Assembly (NCBI GenBank): GCA_023055355.1
Contig: JALJCS010000029.1
Coordinates: forward strand, 1,426,001-1,490,000
Source: Agelaius tricolor
Lineage: Eukaryota; Chordata; Aves; Passeriformes; Icteridae
Reading direction: 5' to 3'
Length of the DNA: 64,000 nucleotides
Shown here: in pieces, positions 50,850 to 63,971 of the stretch
How the letters are laid out: every line of letters starts with the position of its first letter
Position numbering within the stretch: the first letter of the stretch is position 1
Notes under the pieces: model-generated
Told to the model about the DNA's origin: nothing
Databases searched by the model: none
What the model saw: only the letters and a program-made list of their open reading frames with translations
Position numbers and translations under genes: made by a program

Positions 50850-52973
50850 AAATATGGCTTTACTTTACTTAGTGCTAAATGCCATTAATACAAACAGGAG
50901 AAAGATTAGGAATTCCTTAAATATCTACTTCCTACCAGGAATTAATACTCTGTTCCTCACTTGAAAGAATTAAGACATTATCTTCAGCTGAGAAGGTTTT
51001 GGTAATGGAATATGGAGAGTTGATCAGCTCCACGCTTCCCTGATAATATTCTTTGCTCCCTCAAAAGCCATTTGCTCAAGGCAAGTGCTGTAACATTCAT
51101 ATCACTTCAGCATCTTGCATTTGACACAGAATTATCCCTTCCAACAGCACAGTCTCTGTTTGCTTTGCTGCATCTGACGTCTAAAAATAAATCCCTGTGG
51201 GAGCAGGACTGGGTTGCAGATCCTCTCCTTATCAGTGCAGCCTTGGCAGGGCCATGTCAGGAATTGTGTTATCAGTGGTAAAGGAAGTATTTGAGGCACA
51301 ATCACTTCCGCCTGCGCAGCTTCAGCTGCCAGGAGTTCCTGTCAGGAGCTGTGTCCTGTGGGAATGCCTCTGCCCAGCTGATGGGCTGCCTCCAGCAGCA
51401 GCTGGGCTTTGCCCCTGGAAATGGATGTTCCTGCTGTGCCTCAGGGGTAAGAAACAGTGCAAAGAGCAGCTCAGTCCTTCTGTGCCTGTTGTCAGCAAAG
51501 CCTGCTGAGAAGATCCTTTTTGGGGTCATCTGCTCTTGGTTTGCCTTTTTTTCTTTTATATAATGATATTCCAGGGAAGGGGCAGCATGGGGGGAATGTG
51601 CTTGTGAAGGAGTCACTGTAAGTTTTTTCCTAGGCTGGATTGCAGAGGAAGCAAAACTGGTAAAGCCTGGCCAGATGCCCTTGGCTGGGGTTAACTGGGA
51701 TAGTTTCAAGTGCCACAGCTAAAAGGAGCCTTGTGGATGAGCTGGGAGCAGCAGGGATGGGGATGCTCCCTGCTCTGTGTCTGCCAGAGGTGGGACAGCC
51801 TAGCTTGGATCTCTCCATCAGGGATTTGACCCCAAGCCTGCTCAGTGCCTGCAGGGCAGGAGGGTTTGTTTGCCCCCGGTTCTTCTGTGGATACCATGCT
51901 GTCGGTGTGTGGCAGTCAGGAGCAGCATGAGTAGCTCCAGGCTGCAAAATCATTTATCCCACTCATTGTGTGAAGTGTTTAAGAAGGAAAAAGAATTGAT
52001 TTTTAAAGGCAAAACATAAAACAGCAGTTCCCATCTCAGTCCCTGTAAAAGATGCAAGTTCTCAGTAAGAAGCATAAAAATTGGCCTGAATTTTGATGTG
52101 TGTTGGGGCTTTGAAACACAATTTTGCTCTATTCTGCTTTGTCTTTATGAATATTTGAGTGAGATGTAGACCCAGATTGTGTGTGAAGAGAGGCCCCTTT
52201 TCAGTCCTTCATCTTTGGATGCTGTTAATCTCCCAGAATTACCTGGCTGGATTCTGGTATGTTCCCCTTCTTTAAACTGAGGACTTCCCCTCCCATTCCC
52301 TGTCTTCTCCATGTGATTTTGTTCCTATTGCCTCCCAAAGTGGTGCTGGGGATGTTGCAAGGGCTGTTTTAAGGACGTGGGTATATAAAAACAACTGTTC
52401 AGAGTGTAGGTGGAAAATGCCTCTATTAACTTAATAATTCCAGCCACAACTCCCTGAAAATTGGCACAGCCTCCTGCCAAGATCAGCGAATTTCAAAAAT
52501 TTGGAGTCTCTGGGCCAAGGTTTCTGCTGCCAAAGGAGTTATGAAAATATTCGAGTAAGTTCACCTCAGTTTTTGGATTCTGCTGTTTCCTGGTCTTGCT
52601 TCCAGCTTGCCACAGGCTCCTCAGAAAAATTCCTCCCTGGAACAAGATCACACCTGTGAAATTCCAGGTTCCCTGGTTTTCTTCCCCTGGTGAAATCCAG
52701 TGTGGGTTCTGTCATGGAAGGATTACCTCAGCTGTCACAGGGCAGGAAGGAGATCGAGGCTGGTGTTCCCGTGTGGATTTACTGCTGATTCTTTCTGAAG
52801 GTGTTTTACACCCTTTGCTCCCTTTGACTGACTGTTCTGAATCAGTACTTCATCTTTTGGGATGGCATTGCTCAGCTCATGGAATGGCCTCTGACAGGGA
52901 CTCTCTATTTCCCTGGATTTATTTATCTTGATCAGCTGTGTCTGATTCCATCTATGTGCTTGATTTTAAAAAG

Positions 52974-53069
52974 ATGCTCATGAAGCTGTACCCATGGAAG
53001 GATGAGCTAGAACCCACAAAGAAGTATTACAAGCAAATGAGATTTTTACCTCATGGTTCAGTGCAACAG
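52974..53069 (+). other. Candidate cassette exon (unproven)
   Basis: Between a possible acceptor (tgattttaaaaag|ATG) and a good donor (CAACAG|gtattt) lie exactly 32 codons with no stop, beginning MLMKLYPWKDELEPTKKYY and ending in FLPHGSVQQ. Both borders are phase 0, matching the phase 0 junction after exon 4, so inclusion would not shift the ARHGAP32 frame. The composition is protein-like, not low complexity. I do not recognise it in ARHGAP32 or any other family. The acceptor has a weak pyrimidine tract. An alternative acceptor (ttgatcag at 52935) would be out of phase. It may be chance. Confidence 0.2.
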
Positions 53070-54039
53070 GTATTTTTGGAGCTTTTTTACCATCTCTTTT
53101 TTCTTTTGGATGTTTTTATGCGTTTTTAGGGAATGATCCGTAGCTCCACAGGAGAACAGACCCATTTGGGACAGAAAACAGACCTCCTGCAGAAATCCAG
53201 CTTATTTTCCCTTCTCCAACATTTACCACTGGAAATACAGCAAGCTTGTCTGTGGAATTGTAGGGTTTTTTGTTCATTGTGGCTATTTGATGGCATGAGT
53301 AAATCTTCAAGTGGCTGTAATAAGCCCAGCTGTTATTTTGACATTGACCTCCTGCTGTTTGCCAGCCCCATAAATCATCTTTACCAACATGTTGCAGAAA
53401 GGTGTTAAAATTGGTTTAATTAGTAACTGGAACACAGTTGTGTTGGAAAATTTTTCTTTCCTGCAGTTTAACGACCTGGAAAAACCAGAAAGCTGTATTA
53501 TATACATTATTAAAATATGTTATAAACTTGAAAAGATTCTGTGGGCTCCAGAAAAATAATGCCTGTTTTGGTAGTGCTTGAAGGGAGATGAAATCCTGTC
53601 TGCAGCCAGCCATCCTCCACCAGGAATGGTGTTAAAATGCAGAGTAATGCTGGGCTCAGGGATCTGCCAGCATGCCAGGCTGGAGTGATTTAATAACTGC
53701 CTTGTAGATATGATCCCCGAGATTTGCAGGAGCAGGGTTCTGTGTTTCCCCTCTCGTGGAGCTTTGTCAGGTCAGAGGATGTATGAGCTGTGAAACCAAA
53801 CTTCTGTGGGAACATTCCTGTGCTGTGTTTAACCTGAAGCTGCCTGCAGAAAGGGCAGCTTGTTCAGACCCTGCTCAGGGGCCAGAGTTTGGAGGGCTGA
53901 TGACAGAACTGGCAGCTTGGGGGCAGCAAGTCAGACTGGGGGTGTTAAATGTTCATTCATTAGCTCAGCCCTCCCTGGGGTGGGTGCCCTGCCCTGCCCT
54001 GGGAACGTGTTCATTCATTCCCTGCTGCAGGAGCACGGC

Positions 54040-54306
54040 TGCGATACCTGACACAGGGAGGGATAGATGGGATGTGGGGAGAAATTTCTCCCTGTGAGGG
54101 TGGGCAGGCCCTGGCACAGGGTGCCCAGAGGAGCTGGGGCTGCCCCTGGATCCCTGGCAGTGCCCAAGGCCAGGCTGGACACTGGGGCTTGGAGCAGCCT
54201 GGGACAGGGGAAGGTGTCCCTGCCAGGGCAGGTGTGGGACTGGATGAGTTTTTGGGTTGGATGTCCCTCTCAAGCCAGACTATTCTAGGATTCTGTAATT
54301 CTGTGT
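54040..54306 (+). repeat. CR1 LINE 3' fragment
   Basis: GAAATTTCTCCCTGTGAGGG, GGCCCTGGCACAGGGTGCCC, CCCCTGGATCCCTGGCAGTG and AAGGTGTCCCTGCC lead to a tail TATTCTAGGATTCTGTAATTC. It has a small insertion (GACACTG) in the GGCTGGA(T)GGGGCTTGG word. Confidence 0.92.
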
Positions 54307-57300
54307 CTAGAATATAACATGATCCTGCAACATTTGTTGGCTCTCTTGGCTTTGACATCTTTCTGTGTAAGATTTGAGCACACCACACACGCTCCACCTC
54401 TGTCTCCAGGTGTGCTCTGTGTCCTGAACCTTGTGGCCATTTCCTCATGGTGCTTCCACGATCTGGTTTCCAGGTAATTTCCAGTCTTGGAACATCAGCA
54501 CTGCTTCACTCAGGACTACAGTGTTGCACTATGTTGTGATGAGCTCAGGGTTGTTCTCTCAGGGTGAAATCAGGGAGGAGCTGTTGGAGTGCTCAGGACT
54601 GTCCTGTCACTGGCCTGGCCTGTCCCCAGCTGTCCTGTGGGGAGGGGGAAGAATTTGGGCTCCTGGTGTTTGGATGCTCCTTGTGGAAGTGTTTGCTGTC
54701 CTGTGCCAGAGCGCTGGATGTGCAGCTGCACAGGGGTCACAGAGGGTGTTTCTAGATCTGCTGAGCTGAGGCCACACTTTTGTTTGTTTTATCTGCAAAA
54801 GAGAGATTTGGGCAGAAGATTTCCTGTGAACATAAACATTCCCAAGGAGCTGGATTCAGGCAGATTTCTCTTTTTCAGAGGAGGAGCAGGCACATACTCC
54901 CCCTACCCAGGCTGTTGGATGTCTGGAAGGCATTTGGAGAAGTCTGTGGGCTTTGATGGGTTCGTGATTTTATCCCTTGCTGTGGGGTGGGAGCAGAAGG
55001 TGGAGGCTCCTGCTTCCCTGTCCTGCAGGCAAGGCACTGACCATCAGCTCTCCTGAGCTTCCAGAGCAGAGAGCTCTTTGGTCTTGACTCAGAATTCCAA
55101 AGGTATCAATTACTGGCTTGTCATTTCTGGCCATTTTCTCAGCAGAACCTGCGAACTCAGGCTGCTGGCAAAGCAGCATCAAAGGGAAGGGGAATGCTCC
55201 CATTACACGTGGATGTGTGGCTGTGGGCTTTGAAAAGCAAATACTTACATGGAGAAGCATGAGATTATCTCACTGCCTCTTCCAGACCTCTTCCCCTGAA
55301 GTTTAACTTCTTTTATCTCTTAAAACTAAGTGAACAAACTTTGATTCTACTCACTAATTCTTACTTCCACCCGAGCAGATGAGTAAAAGAAATATTAATA
55401 AAAACTTACTCTGGGACATATTTTTAAAGTGCAAGACATTCCCTACCACCATCCTGAATTTCTTCCTTTCAAATAGTTCATTTCCCAGAAGGAGCTTTTA
55501 TCAAAAGCTTGTTTAGGCTGCACAGAGATGCTTCCAAGCTCCATCAGATGTGTTTTGGAGGCTCAGGGCATGGTTTGGGAATTGCAGTCAGAATTGACAA
55601 CTCTGACTGCAGAGAGAGCTTTTGGCAACATCACACTCAGAATTATGTAGATAATAATTTAAGGGGAAGATGGTTCCACAGATCTGGTATTATATGAGTT
55701 GGAAATAAAAATACATAGTGCCATACACGTTATAGATGTTCAGAATCCTTGAACAGGCCTTAAAATCCATTCTGTTCTATTGGAAAACTGATGAAACTTA
55801 TAAATGTGGTTATAAAACAAACTGACTAGAAAAATGCACTTCTTGGGGAAGTGGCATTGCCTGGTCCTGACAGTTTATGTTTAGATCCCAACCAAAACTT
55901 TTCTGATTTACCTTGCAGTGGAGATGTAATTCCTCTGTGTGGTGTTTAAGTGTGAATCTTATTTATTGCAAATACAACATGTCAAAACATTCAGTCTTTA
56001 AATGAACTGATTTTTTACCAGGTTCCCATTTACCAGCTTGAAGTAGTTCAGAAATCAAAACATCTTCTGTTATTTTTACAGCTTGAGCCCAGGAATTCAC
56101 TTCTGAATTCAGCAACCAACTGCAGTGTTGCTAAATTATTGAATAATTCTTTATCTGCTAAGTCCTGCAATAATTGTAGGTATAGCAGTGCTGGAATGGG
56201 CAGAGAACCTACTGGGAGCTGGAGCCTTGGGGCAGAAAGGATTTGCATGAAAGGAGGGGGAATGTCATATCAGGACAGGGCTGCTGCCTTGCTGAGGTGA
56301 GGGGAGCTCAGGGTTTTTGAGACTAAATAAAAGGTGTGAGACTTGAGAAGCATCAGAGTGGTTCAGAGTCCCCTGGCTCAAGGTTTGATTTAGTGTTGTG
56401 CTTTGCCATTTGCTTTCAGATTAAATAAAAGCTGGGTTAGGTTTGGAAGCTCTTTGTGGAGGAATGAGTTCTTAGGCTAGTGCACTTTGAATTATTGATG
56501 GGTTTTAGCAGGAACACTGAGCTCTGATGGGCACTTTGAATACACCCTGGACAGCTGTTCTGGGCTTTATTTCCCCTGGTTCCTCATCCCCTTGAACTCT
56601 TTTAAGCCTCCCTGTATCCCTCAATTTCCAGCTCTGTTCCTCTAAGCGCAGTTCAAAGACAGCAGAGGGTTCTGCAGAGCTGCAAGTCGATGCTGACCAA
56701 GGCACAGGGAGGGTTTGGTCTGGAGCCCTGCCTTCCTCTCCCAGCTGACTTGAACTGCTCAGGCCTATCCAATGTCACAAAGATGCAGAACTTGGGCCAT
56801 TAATCAATTCACTCAGAGAGTCTGGAAAATAATGTTCCAAATTTATCATTTATGATTTTCAGATAACCCAGGGGAGAGGGAAGACTTGGATTTTTAAACA
56901 ACAAAATATCCATGAGCTCTTAGAATTCTTTGTGGTGCACCATATGGAGGAATGGTTTATTTTCCTGTTAGAAAAGCAATTAAGGTGTGGATGATGTGTT
57001 TTCTGTTAGGATTATGAATGTCTGTGTCTTGTAAGTTGTGACGATCAGAGTAAGGATGAAACAGCCCCTGTAAAGCAAACTGTGTCTGCAGCAGTAACCC
57101 TGACTTGAATTGCCTGCAGAATTAATAATGATCTGGATGGCAGCACCTTCCCCACAGGCCCTGTGCTGTGGGGTTTGCAGGCTCTGTGTGTGTGCTCCAG
57201 TGTTCCACAGCAGTTTGTTCACATTTAAATGTGCTTGGCCCCATGGCTGAAAGTGGTTTGAGGTGTAAGGAGGGCTGGAGCATTTTAGATCCTTCCTGTG

Positions 57301-57528
57301 CCCATTTAGACAAGTTATTGTATCAGTGTTTGCTATAGAGGAATGCTTATTTTGCACAGAACTGTTGCTAAGTCATTATTTCATTATTTTCTCTTCAAAA
57401 CTACTATATGCTATTAGTACAAATCTTAACTGAAATACCAATATTAGAAAGCAAAATAAAGGTTTAAATGTGTCATTTGTCCACAGTATGGAGCAGCTTG
57501 GGAACTTGTTCTGGAAGGGTTGTTTTTC

Positions 57529-57606
57529 CATAGAACCCCAGAAAATCTGAGCTGAAAAGGACCCCCATGGTTCATCAGGTCCAACTTCTGTGTCTGTCCT
57601 GGTGTG
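57529..57606 (-). repeat. Short degraded CR1 3' end
   Basis: AGAACCCCAGAAAATCTGAG, then CTGAAAAGGACCCCCATGGT and CAGGTCCAACTTCTGTG follow the reversed CR1 3' terminus with substitutions. Confidence 0.7.
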
Positions 57607-58764
57607 TGAAGCAGAGCTGTCCTCTGTCAGGTCCAGATTTGTTGTGACCACTAATTCCCTTGCCTGGTGATTTAAGGGCTTAGCCATTTAACTTGGGTTA
57701 ATGAGCATGGTTGGGTTAATGAGTCACGTTCAGTGTGACAGCAGTGCCAGCCCAGGTGACTTCAGGGGGCTGTCCCAGCTTGGGTTGTGCCATTACTTTT
57801 GTCCTCATGCTTGTGTGCTTAAATACTACAAGAATTGAATCCCACAGACCCCTCTCCCTTGAAATGTGCAGAAACTGGGAGGAGGGCAGGGCTGCAGGGT
57901 GAGGCCTCTCTGTGGAGAACAGGAGCTTCCAAGCAGTGCATTGCACAGGGGAGGCTTACACTGACCCCTTTGGAGAGTGAATGAAATGGTTAAAAACCAG
58001 AAGCCCAGTTCCAATTCCACTGAGAAGCTTTTGGGTAGTTCCCAGGACATGAAGCATTTCCGGTGTAACCTGAGTTATTCACAACCCACCTTCCCTAATT
58101 GTCATCTGGGAAATGTAAAGGTTAAAATATTCTTTTCATATCTCTACTATTGTAACTCCTGCCTCTGGCATTTTGGCAGAATTTTTTAAATTGAAAATGA
58201 AAACAGAGTTGCAGATCTGTCTGTTACAGACCCTTTATGCAGTTAACCTTGAAACTCTTCAAGTCCATCCTCTGGGCACAACCAATTTTGATAGATGGAT
58301 CAAAAAACCAAGACAGTGTTTATGAACTACTTCACAAAATTAAAGCTCATCCTATTCATTAAAGGTTTCCAAGATAATTTCTTTAGTACCCTGAATTTCA
58401 GGCATTTTGTTGTGCTGTTCTCACTGCCCTTCACTGAGTCAATACGTACAGAAGCTGCATTTTTTATCTGTGAAAGCATTTTTCTTCCTTCCCTGGGGTT
58501 TTGGATCCATACTGGATACAGTGCTCTTGCACAGCACATAAATAACCTGTGAGAGGCAAGTAACAGGGTAATTCCTGTGTGTGCTTGTGCTCTGGAAAAT
58601 ACAGCTTCAAATTCAGTCCAGCTGGGCTGCCTGTGAGCATTTACATGTAACCCCTTGAAAACACCCAGTGCTGCTGAAGTGCTCACGGTGTGGGGTGTCA
58701 GGGAGCGTGGGAGGTTGGATGGCACAGTAATAAAGCCTCTTATTTGGCCTTATCATAAAGCAGA

Positions 58765-59370
58765 GCACTAGGGCTCAGGAGCTCAGTCCCTGGGCAGGGA
58801 CTGGGTGCCCGAAGCTAGCTCGCTCATGCCAACACTGTGGGGCTACCATCTAGCAAGCATGGTGATTATCAGCTCTATAGTGATTGCAAGCTCTCAGGAT
58901 TTCAGCTCTGCTTGCTAGGTAGTGGTGCCCTGGGCTGGAGGCCGCAGCAGACGGAGAGAGAGGAGAAGGAGAAGGCGCAGGCTGTTCCACAAAGATGGCT
59001 TTATTTGGGGAGGTCCGTGAAGGGTCTCTGCTCTTCTTCTTTCTCCCCTAATGGGGTACAGTATGCTTCTTTTATAGGGTTGGAAAGGATCCAAGCTTGA
59101 CCAATGGGTAAGGGGTTAACATGACATTGCCTTATAGGGTTACAGAGATAGGTTAAGGGGTGGAGGACAGGAAAACAGGAATTTTCTTTTGCTGTTTCAG
59201 CATTCCTGTTGTTCATATCCTCCATGGTGCTTTTCCTAAATCTATGGGGTTTACTACAGCACAGTGCTCCAGGCTTCAGGAGAGTCTGATTTTCCTGGCC
59301 TTTCTCTCCTTACTCCAGGGGATTGTGAGTTGTGCCCCCCTGACTGGCTGTGAGTCCTTACTAGGGCTTA
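58765..59370 (-). mobile_element. Solo LTR-like element of an avian endogenous retrovirus (minus strand)
   Basis: Read on the minus strand, the block shows LTR order: a U3-like region, a TATA box (CCTATAAAAG, around 59079-59088), then about 80 bp later an AATAAA polyadenylation signal at 59005-59000, and a U5-like region with hairpins. No gag, pol or env frames flank it, so it is a solitary LTR-type copy. Ends are approximate. A 9-bp direct repeat ACTAGGGCT occurs at 58767-58775 and 59360-59368 and may mark target duplication, but the bases just inside are not the usual TG/CA, so the true ends may be internal. The ERV class is not determined. Confidence 0.65.
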
Positions 59371-59555
59371 TTTAGTGAACTAAGAGCTTCACTTCTTGGC
59401 AGAATTTAGCAGGAATCCAACTTTGGCATCTTGTGACTGACCAGAAGAGCTCTAAAATCCCCACTGCCTTCACTTTTTGGTAGTAAGAAGGTTACAATTA
59501 ATATTTCAGAGCATAATTGCTTTTCAGTGCAGTGTCATGAGTTTGGTGTCCCTGG

Positions 59556-59620
59556 ACACAGAGTCACTGAGGTTGGAAAAACCTCCCAGATCATCATGAC
59601 CAACCACAGACAATAGAATC
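59556..59620 (-). repeat. Short degraded CR1 3' end
   Basis: GACACAGAGTCACTGAGGTT, then GGAAAAACCTCCCAGATCAT and GACCAACC resemble the reversed terminus of a CR1 copy. It lies 190 bp outside the LTR. Confidence 0.7.
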
Positions 59621-60520
59621 CTGGTTTTCCACCATATTGTCTCTAAGAAATAATATCACCAAGTTATAGAATGAGATAAAAAATTGTGGGAATTAAAAAT
59701 TTCAAAATAAGTCTCACTTTTCCCTAGGGATTTTTCTGTGCAATCCCTTCAGTGTACAAGGATCTTCAAGGCTTTCTCAAGCAGAGTGACGAAACTTGTT
59801 TGTTTTAAGCTTGAGTTTCTCCTATAATTGCTTGAGACCTAAGATTTCAATATGATCATTTCAGTCTCTTTCCCAAACTCATTTCTTTTCAGAACCAAAA
59901 ATCAGTAACCATGGTGTCAATGGTTTTATTCCTGATGCCTGAGTTAGAGCAGCTTTGTGTTTGCTGGGAAGTGCCTTTTGCCAGAATTAGGGAGGCTGGA
60001 GCCTTATATATAAACCATTATGGAATTCTGAGTCTCATGGAGCCTCAGATGAAACATCTAAGTTTCAGTATCTTCTTAGAGATTTTCCTCCTTAATTGGG
60101 TTGAGATGAAACTAAACCCAAGCACTCATTTTAGGGCTTGTATTGGTGCCTGCTTAGACCTCTAGCAAGGTTTGGGCATCTCTGTTTGGTAGGAAGACTG
60201 TTAATACTGATGATAAAGACATTAATCCCATTTCCTCTGTCAGAATCCTGGGAGTTTGCCAGGATGTGGCAGAAACAGGTCTTTTCTCTGTCCTTCCTCT
60301 TCACCCTCTTGTCCCTCACCCCATCCCTGCTGAGCACACAGCGGTGGCTGTGGGTGTGAAGGGTCACCTCGCTGGACTCTGCAGAACTTCCCTCATGGCT
60401 CCAGGGCAGTTTCTTTAAATCAGTTCACTCCTGTAAATGTCACTGCATGTTTTCATCACAAACACACTCAATTCCTTCCCACCCTCATTTGCCTGTGTCT
60501 GTAGCTTTAGGATTGATTAC

Positions 60521-60611
60521 AGGTTAGGTGGGGCATCCTAGGCTAGTGAAAGGTGGAATGAGGTGGGCTTTAAGGTCCTTCCAACCCAAACAACTCTGGG
60601 ATTTTCTGATC
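60521..60611 (+). repeat. Short CR1 3' end
   Basis: CTAGTGAAAGGTGGAATGAG, then GTGGGCTTTAAGGTCCTTCC and AACCCAAACAACTCTGGGAT form a recognisable CR1 terminus with degraded octamers. Confidence 0.8.
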
Positions 60612-60639
60612 AATGTAAAATCTTATATTAAAACATCAC

Positions 60640-60652
60640 GTGTGTGTGTGTG
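60640..60652. repeat. Short (GT)n run
   Basis: Six GT units following the CR1 end; minor. Confidence 0.8.
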
Positions 60653-62130
60653 AGGGAGGCTATGGTTCCTTGTTTTAACTGACTTATACCTTTTCTGCAC
60701 TTTGTATAAATGTTTCTCTTCAATTTACTGTGCAGAGCAGGTAAACTCCTGCAGTGTGTGGTCTTCTTTTTTATTCAATATGTAGAAAATAAGTTCTTAA
60801 ACCCACTACACCTGCATTACTTGTCAGCTACGTTTTGAATTCTGAATGCTTGTGTGAGTTGAATATTGCCCAAAGCCTGCAGGTTCCCTGGGACACCCCT
60901 TTCTTCCAAGGAAGAGCAGTTGGAGAAGTTGTGCAGGGCACAGCTTATCCTTGTTGCTGGTGAGGTGTGACATGGCAGATGTGCTGGAGCTGTGAGGATG
61001 TGATTTGTGAGCAGCAGGAGACAGGACCATGTGTGTGGAGGATGTGTTTGTGCACCTGAAGAGATGGGGAGGTGCAGAAAAGCCCAGAGCTGTGAGTTTC
61101 CTGTTAATGCCAGATTCTTTTAGTCTGGCTGAAGTTTTTATGCAACATTCAGCTAAGGGGGGAAGTTTTGGCTTCTACTCCTAGAAAAGCTTTTGTTTTA
61201 GAAAATCAGTTTGACCATATACCTCTGCTGCTCATTTTCCAGCCCCTCTTTCCCCCTTTTGCTGAAGGAGGTGTTTCCATGGAGTCTGTTCCATGTTTAA
61301 CACTTGCTCAAGTTGTAGAGAAATGGAAGCGGGTTAGAAAACATGGGTCAGATTTGTCCCAGCTGTGGGACAAGGGCTTTCTGTTTCTTTGCTGAAAAAG
61401 CAGGGTGGGGGCAGATTGGAGATGTGAGGATTTGAAGTATTTCTCATGCATGGGCACACAAAATCCTGCTTGCACCTTTCCCCAGCTCAGGTCTGGCAGA
61501 GTGAGAAGCTAAAGGACTTTATTGGGAAGTGCTCTTGCTGTGGCTGTGTTCTCTCAAAGTACATCCAGTTTGGTCACAGCCTGACCTCGACTTCATGTCA
61601 GGGGATGTGGGCACAGCCTCAGTGCCAGCAGTGCTGGGTTTCACACAGCCTGGTTTGTCCACATGAGTGGTTGTTGATCTTTCCCACTTGTGGGGTCATG
61701 GGAGGAAATGGAATAAGTTTCCCCTCAGCTTTTATCACTTCCTGCTGATAGGTAAGGGGAGATTATTGTCCTTCACTTGCTGCTTCTCTTGTCAGCAAGA
61801 GAAGTTGGTGTTGAGCCAGATGATAGATAATGTTTGTTGTGGGGAAGGAATTCCCAGATGTGGCTGTGGCAGCACTGATATCCCCCTCCCTGCCTTTTGC
61901 CCTGGCCTGGTGCTGCCAGGTCCTGCCCAGACAGCTGTGGCTGGAATGTGCCAGCTCTTGGTGTCAGTCACTGCAGGCTGGCAGGGATGGTAATTTTTGA
62001 TGGACAAGGCTTTTGGAGACCCTGCACACCCTGCCAAGATAAAGCTGTGCAAGTTGAGCCAGCATTATTTGTTCTTACAGACCTTACTTCATCATTTGAA
62101 AAAATACATTTGCTGTAATTTCCCAGAGAG

Positions 62131-62272
62131 GTTCTGGACTGCACATCCCTGGAAGTGTTCAAATGGTTGGATGGGGCTCAGAGCAACCTGGGGTAGTGGA
62201 AGATGTGGAATGAGATGGGATTTAAGTTCCCTTCCAGTCCAAACCACTCTGGGGTTTGATGATTTTATGATT
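62131..62272 (+). repeat. CR1 LINE 3' terminal fragment
   Basis: GGACTGCACATCCCTGGAAG, GTTGGATGGGGCTCAGAGCA, ACCTGGGGTAGTGGAAGATG and CCTTCCAGTCCAAACCACTC, then TTTGATGATTTTATGATTT, follow the CR1 3' end with a small internal deletion in the GGTGTCCCTGCC region. Confidence 0.88.
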
Positions 62273-63971
62273 TGGTGGAGATGGTTGTGATAAAATTTTA
62301 GCATTGTGAACTTCCAATTTTCAAAACTTTTATCTTGATGCTTACTTGGAGTTTCTTGGGAGTGAGGGTGGGCTGGGGTGTAGAAGAGGGCAGGAGAAAC
62401 AATGACACAGTCCAAGGAGGAGATTTCTGTGACCATGGGCTGGCTTTGTACAGTTTCTGTATGTGTCATAAGTGAGTTTCTGGGGTGCAGAGCATGTCCA
62501 GAGGTTGTCAGGTGTTTCTATCCAGTTGTTACTGCTGTGCTTTCATGGCTTGTGAGATGCAGTCCTGCCTCCACACTGAGACAAACCCCTCCTGCACCAG
62601 ACTGGAGGCGTTTGGTGCTGGGAGGGGAGAGTGTCCTCTTTTGGAGTGTCAGGAATGTTGGTGTTGCTTCCTCCAGCCTTCCTTCCTCTCCCAGCACCGA
62701 GTCCTGCTTGTGGAAGGGGTCTGGTGAAGCTGTGCTCCCAGGAGAGCCAGGAGTGCACCTCTGATGGGAATTCAGCTTTATTCACATCCTGCACCTCCAC
62801 ACGTGGTACAGCCAGGCTCCTGCTCCAAGGCTGTCCATCCCTGTTTGGTTTTCCCTTGTGTGCTTTGCTAGGTTGTGTTTCCTGCCTTTGCTCCAGGAGT
62901 TCAGGTCTTGGTCCTGCTTCTCTGTATGTGAAAAATCCCAAATCTTACTCAGCACAGCACAGCTCAGCTCACACCAACACCTCTCCTCTCCTTGGATGAC
63001 AGGAGGCTGAGAAATCCCAGCATAAATGTATCTGCACTATGGGTAGAGAAGGTGCTTAGAAAATGTGACAGTGAGATAGGATCAATGACTCCCTTAAGCC
63101 AATTAAGCTGCTCATTGCCACAGCACTCTTCCCTCCATCAGAATTACTGTTGCTGGGGGTTCTGTGTTGTTTTTTCTCCTCCTCTGGCACTCCTGCTGGT
63201 ATCTCAGGTATAAAAGGCATTTTTTCCAGTGACTTTGATTCTTGTCAGCATGGAAAAAAAGTTAATACTGATTTAGTTGGGGAGAAAACAGAAGAAGTGA
63301 GTAAGAGACTAATAGCTTGGAATGACAGGGCTGTATCAATTTTCACTCCCTCAGAGGAATAATGTGCTTGTTCCCAGCAAATGGAAAAGTAGACTAGGAG
63401 TAAAACTGTCACTGGCCTCCCACAGAATATAATGGATTTTGGAGCTCAGAGAAAAAAAGACAGTCATAACTAACTCTGTGATTTTAATGCACTTTCCTTG
63501 AAAGTCAGCAGTTTTATGAAATGCCATATGCAGGAAGATAAAAACTATATACATCTTATAGAGCTGTATAAAAAATGATATTCACTGCTTTAATCTTATG
63601 TATTTGACTGTGGATGAATGCACTTCTCAATAAGCCTAAATGTGTTTTGGGTTTGAGTGGTTTATATCCTTACCTATGTGACCAGCACATAAACTGAACC
63701 TGTGAAAAAATGATGGACAAGCACTGTAGAAAACCTAATTCCTGGCGCTTTCACGTGGCTTTTCTGTGGAAGTGGTTCTTGAATGAGCCAAATAAATATA
63801 AATTATGGTCCCCTGATAGGCTGACAGGGAACGCTGTGTGTCTGTACTCATTGATTGGCAACAGCCAAGGGAGGAATCCTGCTTGGTCCAGGGAGAGACA
63901 GTGAAAGAAAGGATGCTTTGTTTTGTGGCAAGGCCACTTCTCTTTTAAATAAATTAATAAATCAGGCTGGT

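Noticed and set aside
52936..53069. Longer version of the candidate exon using the TTGATCAG acceptor
   Set aside because: Its open frame needs an incoming phase that does not match exon 4's phase 0 end; the phase 0 reading hits a stop.
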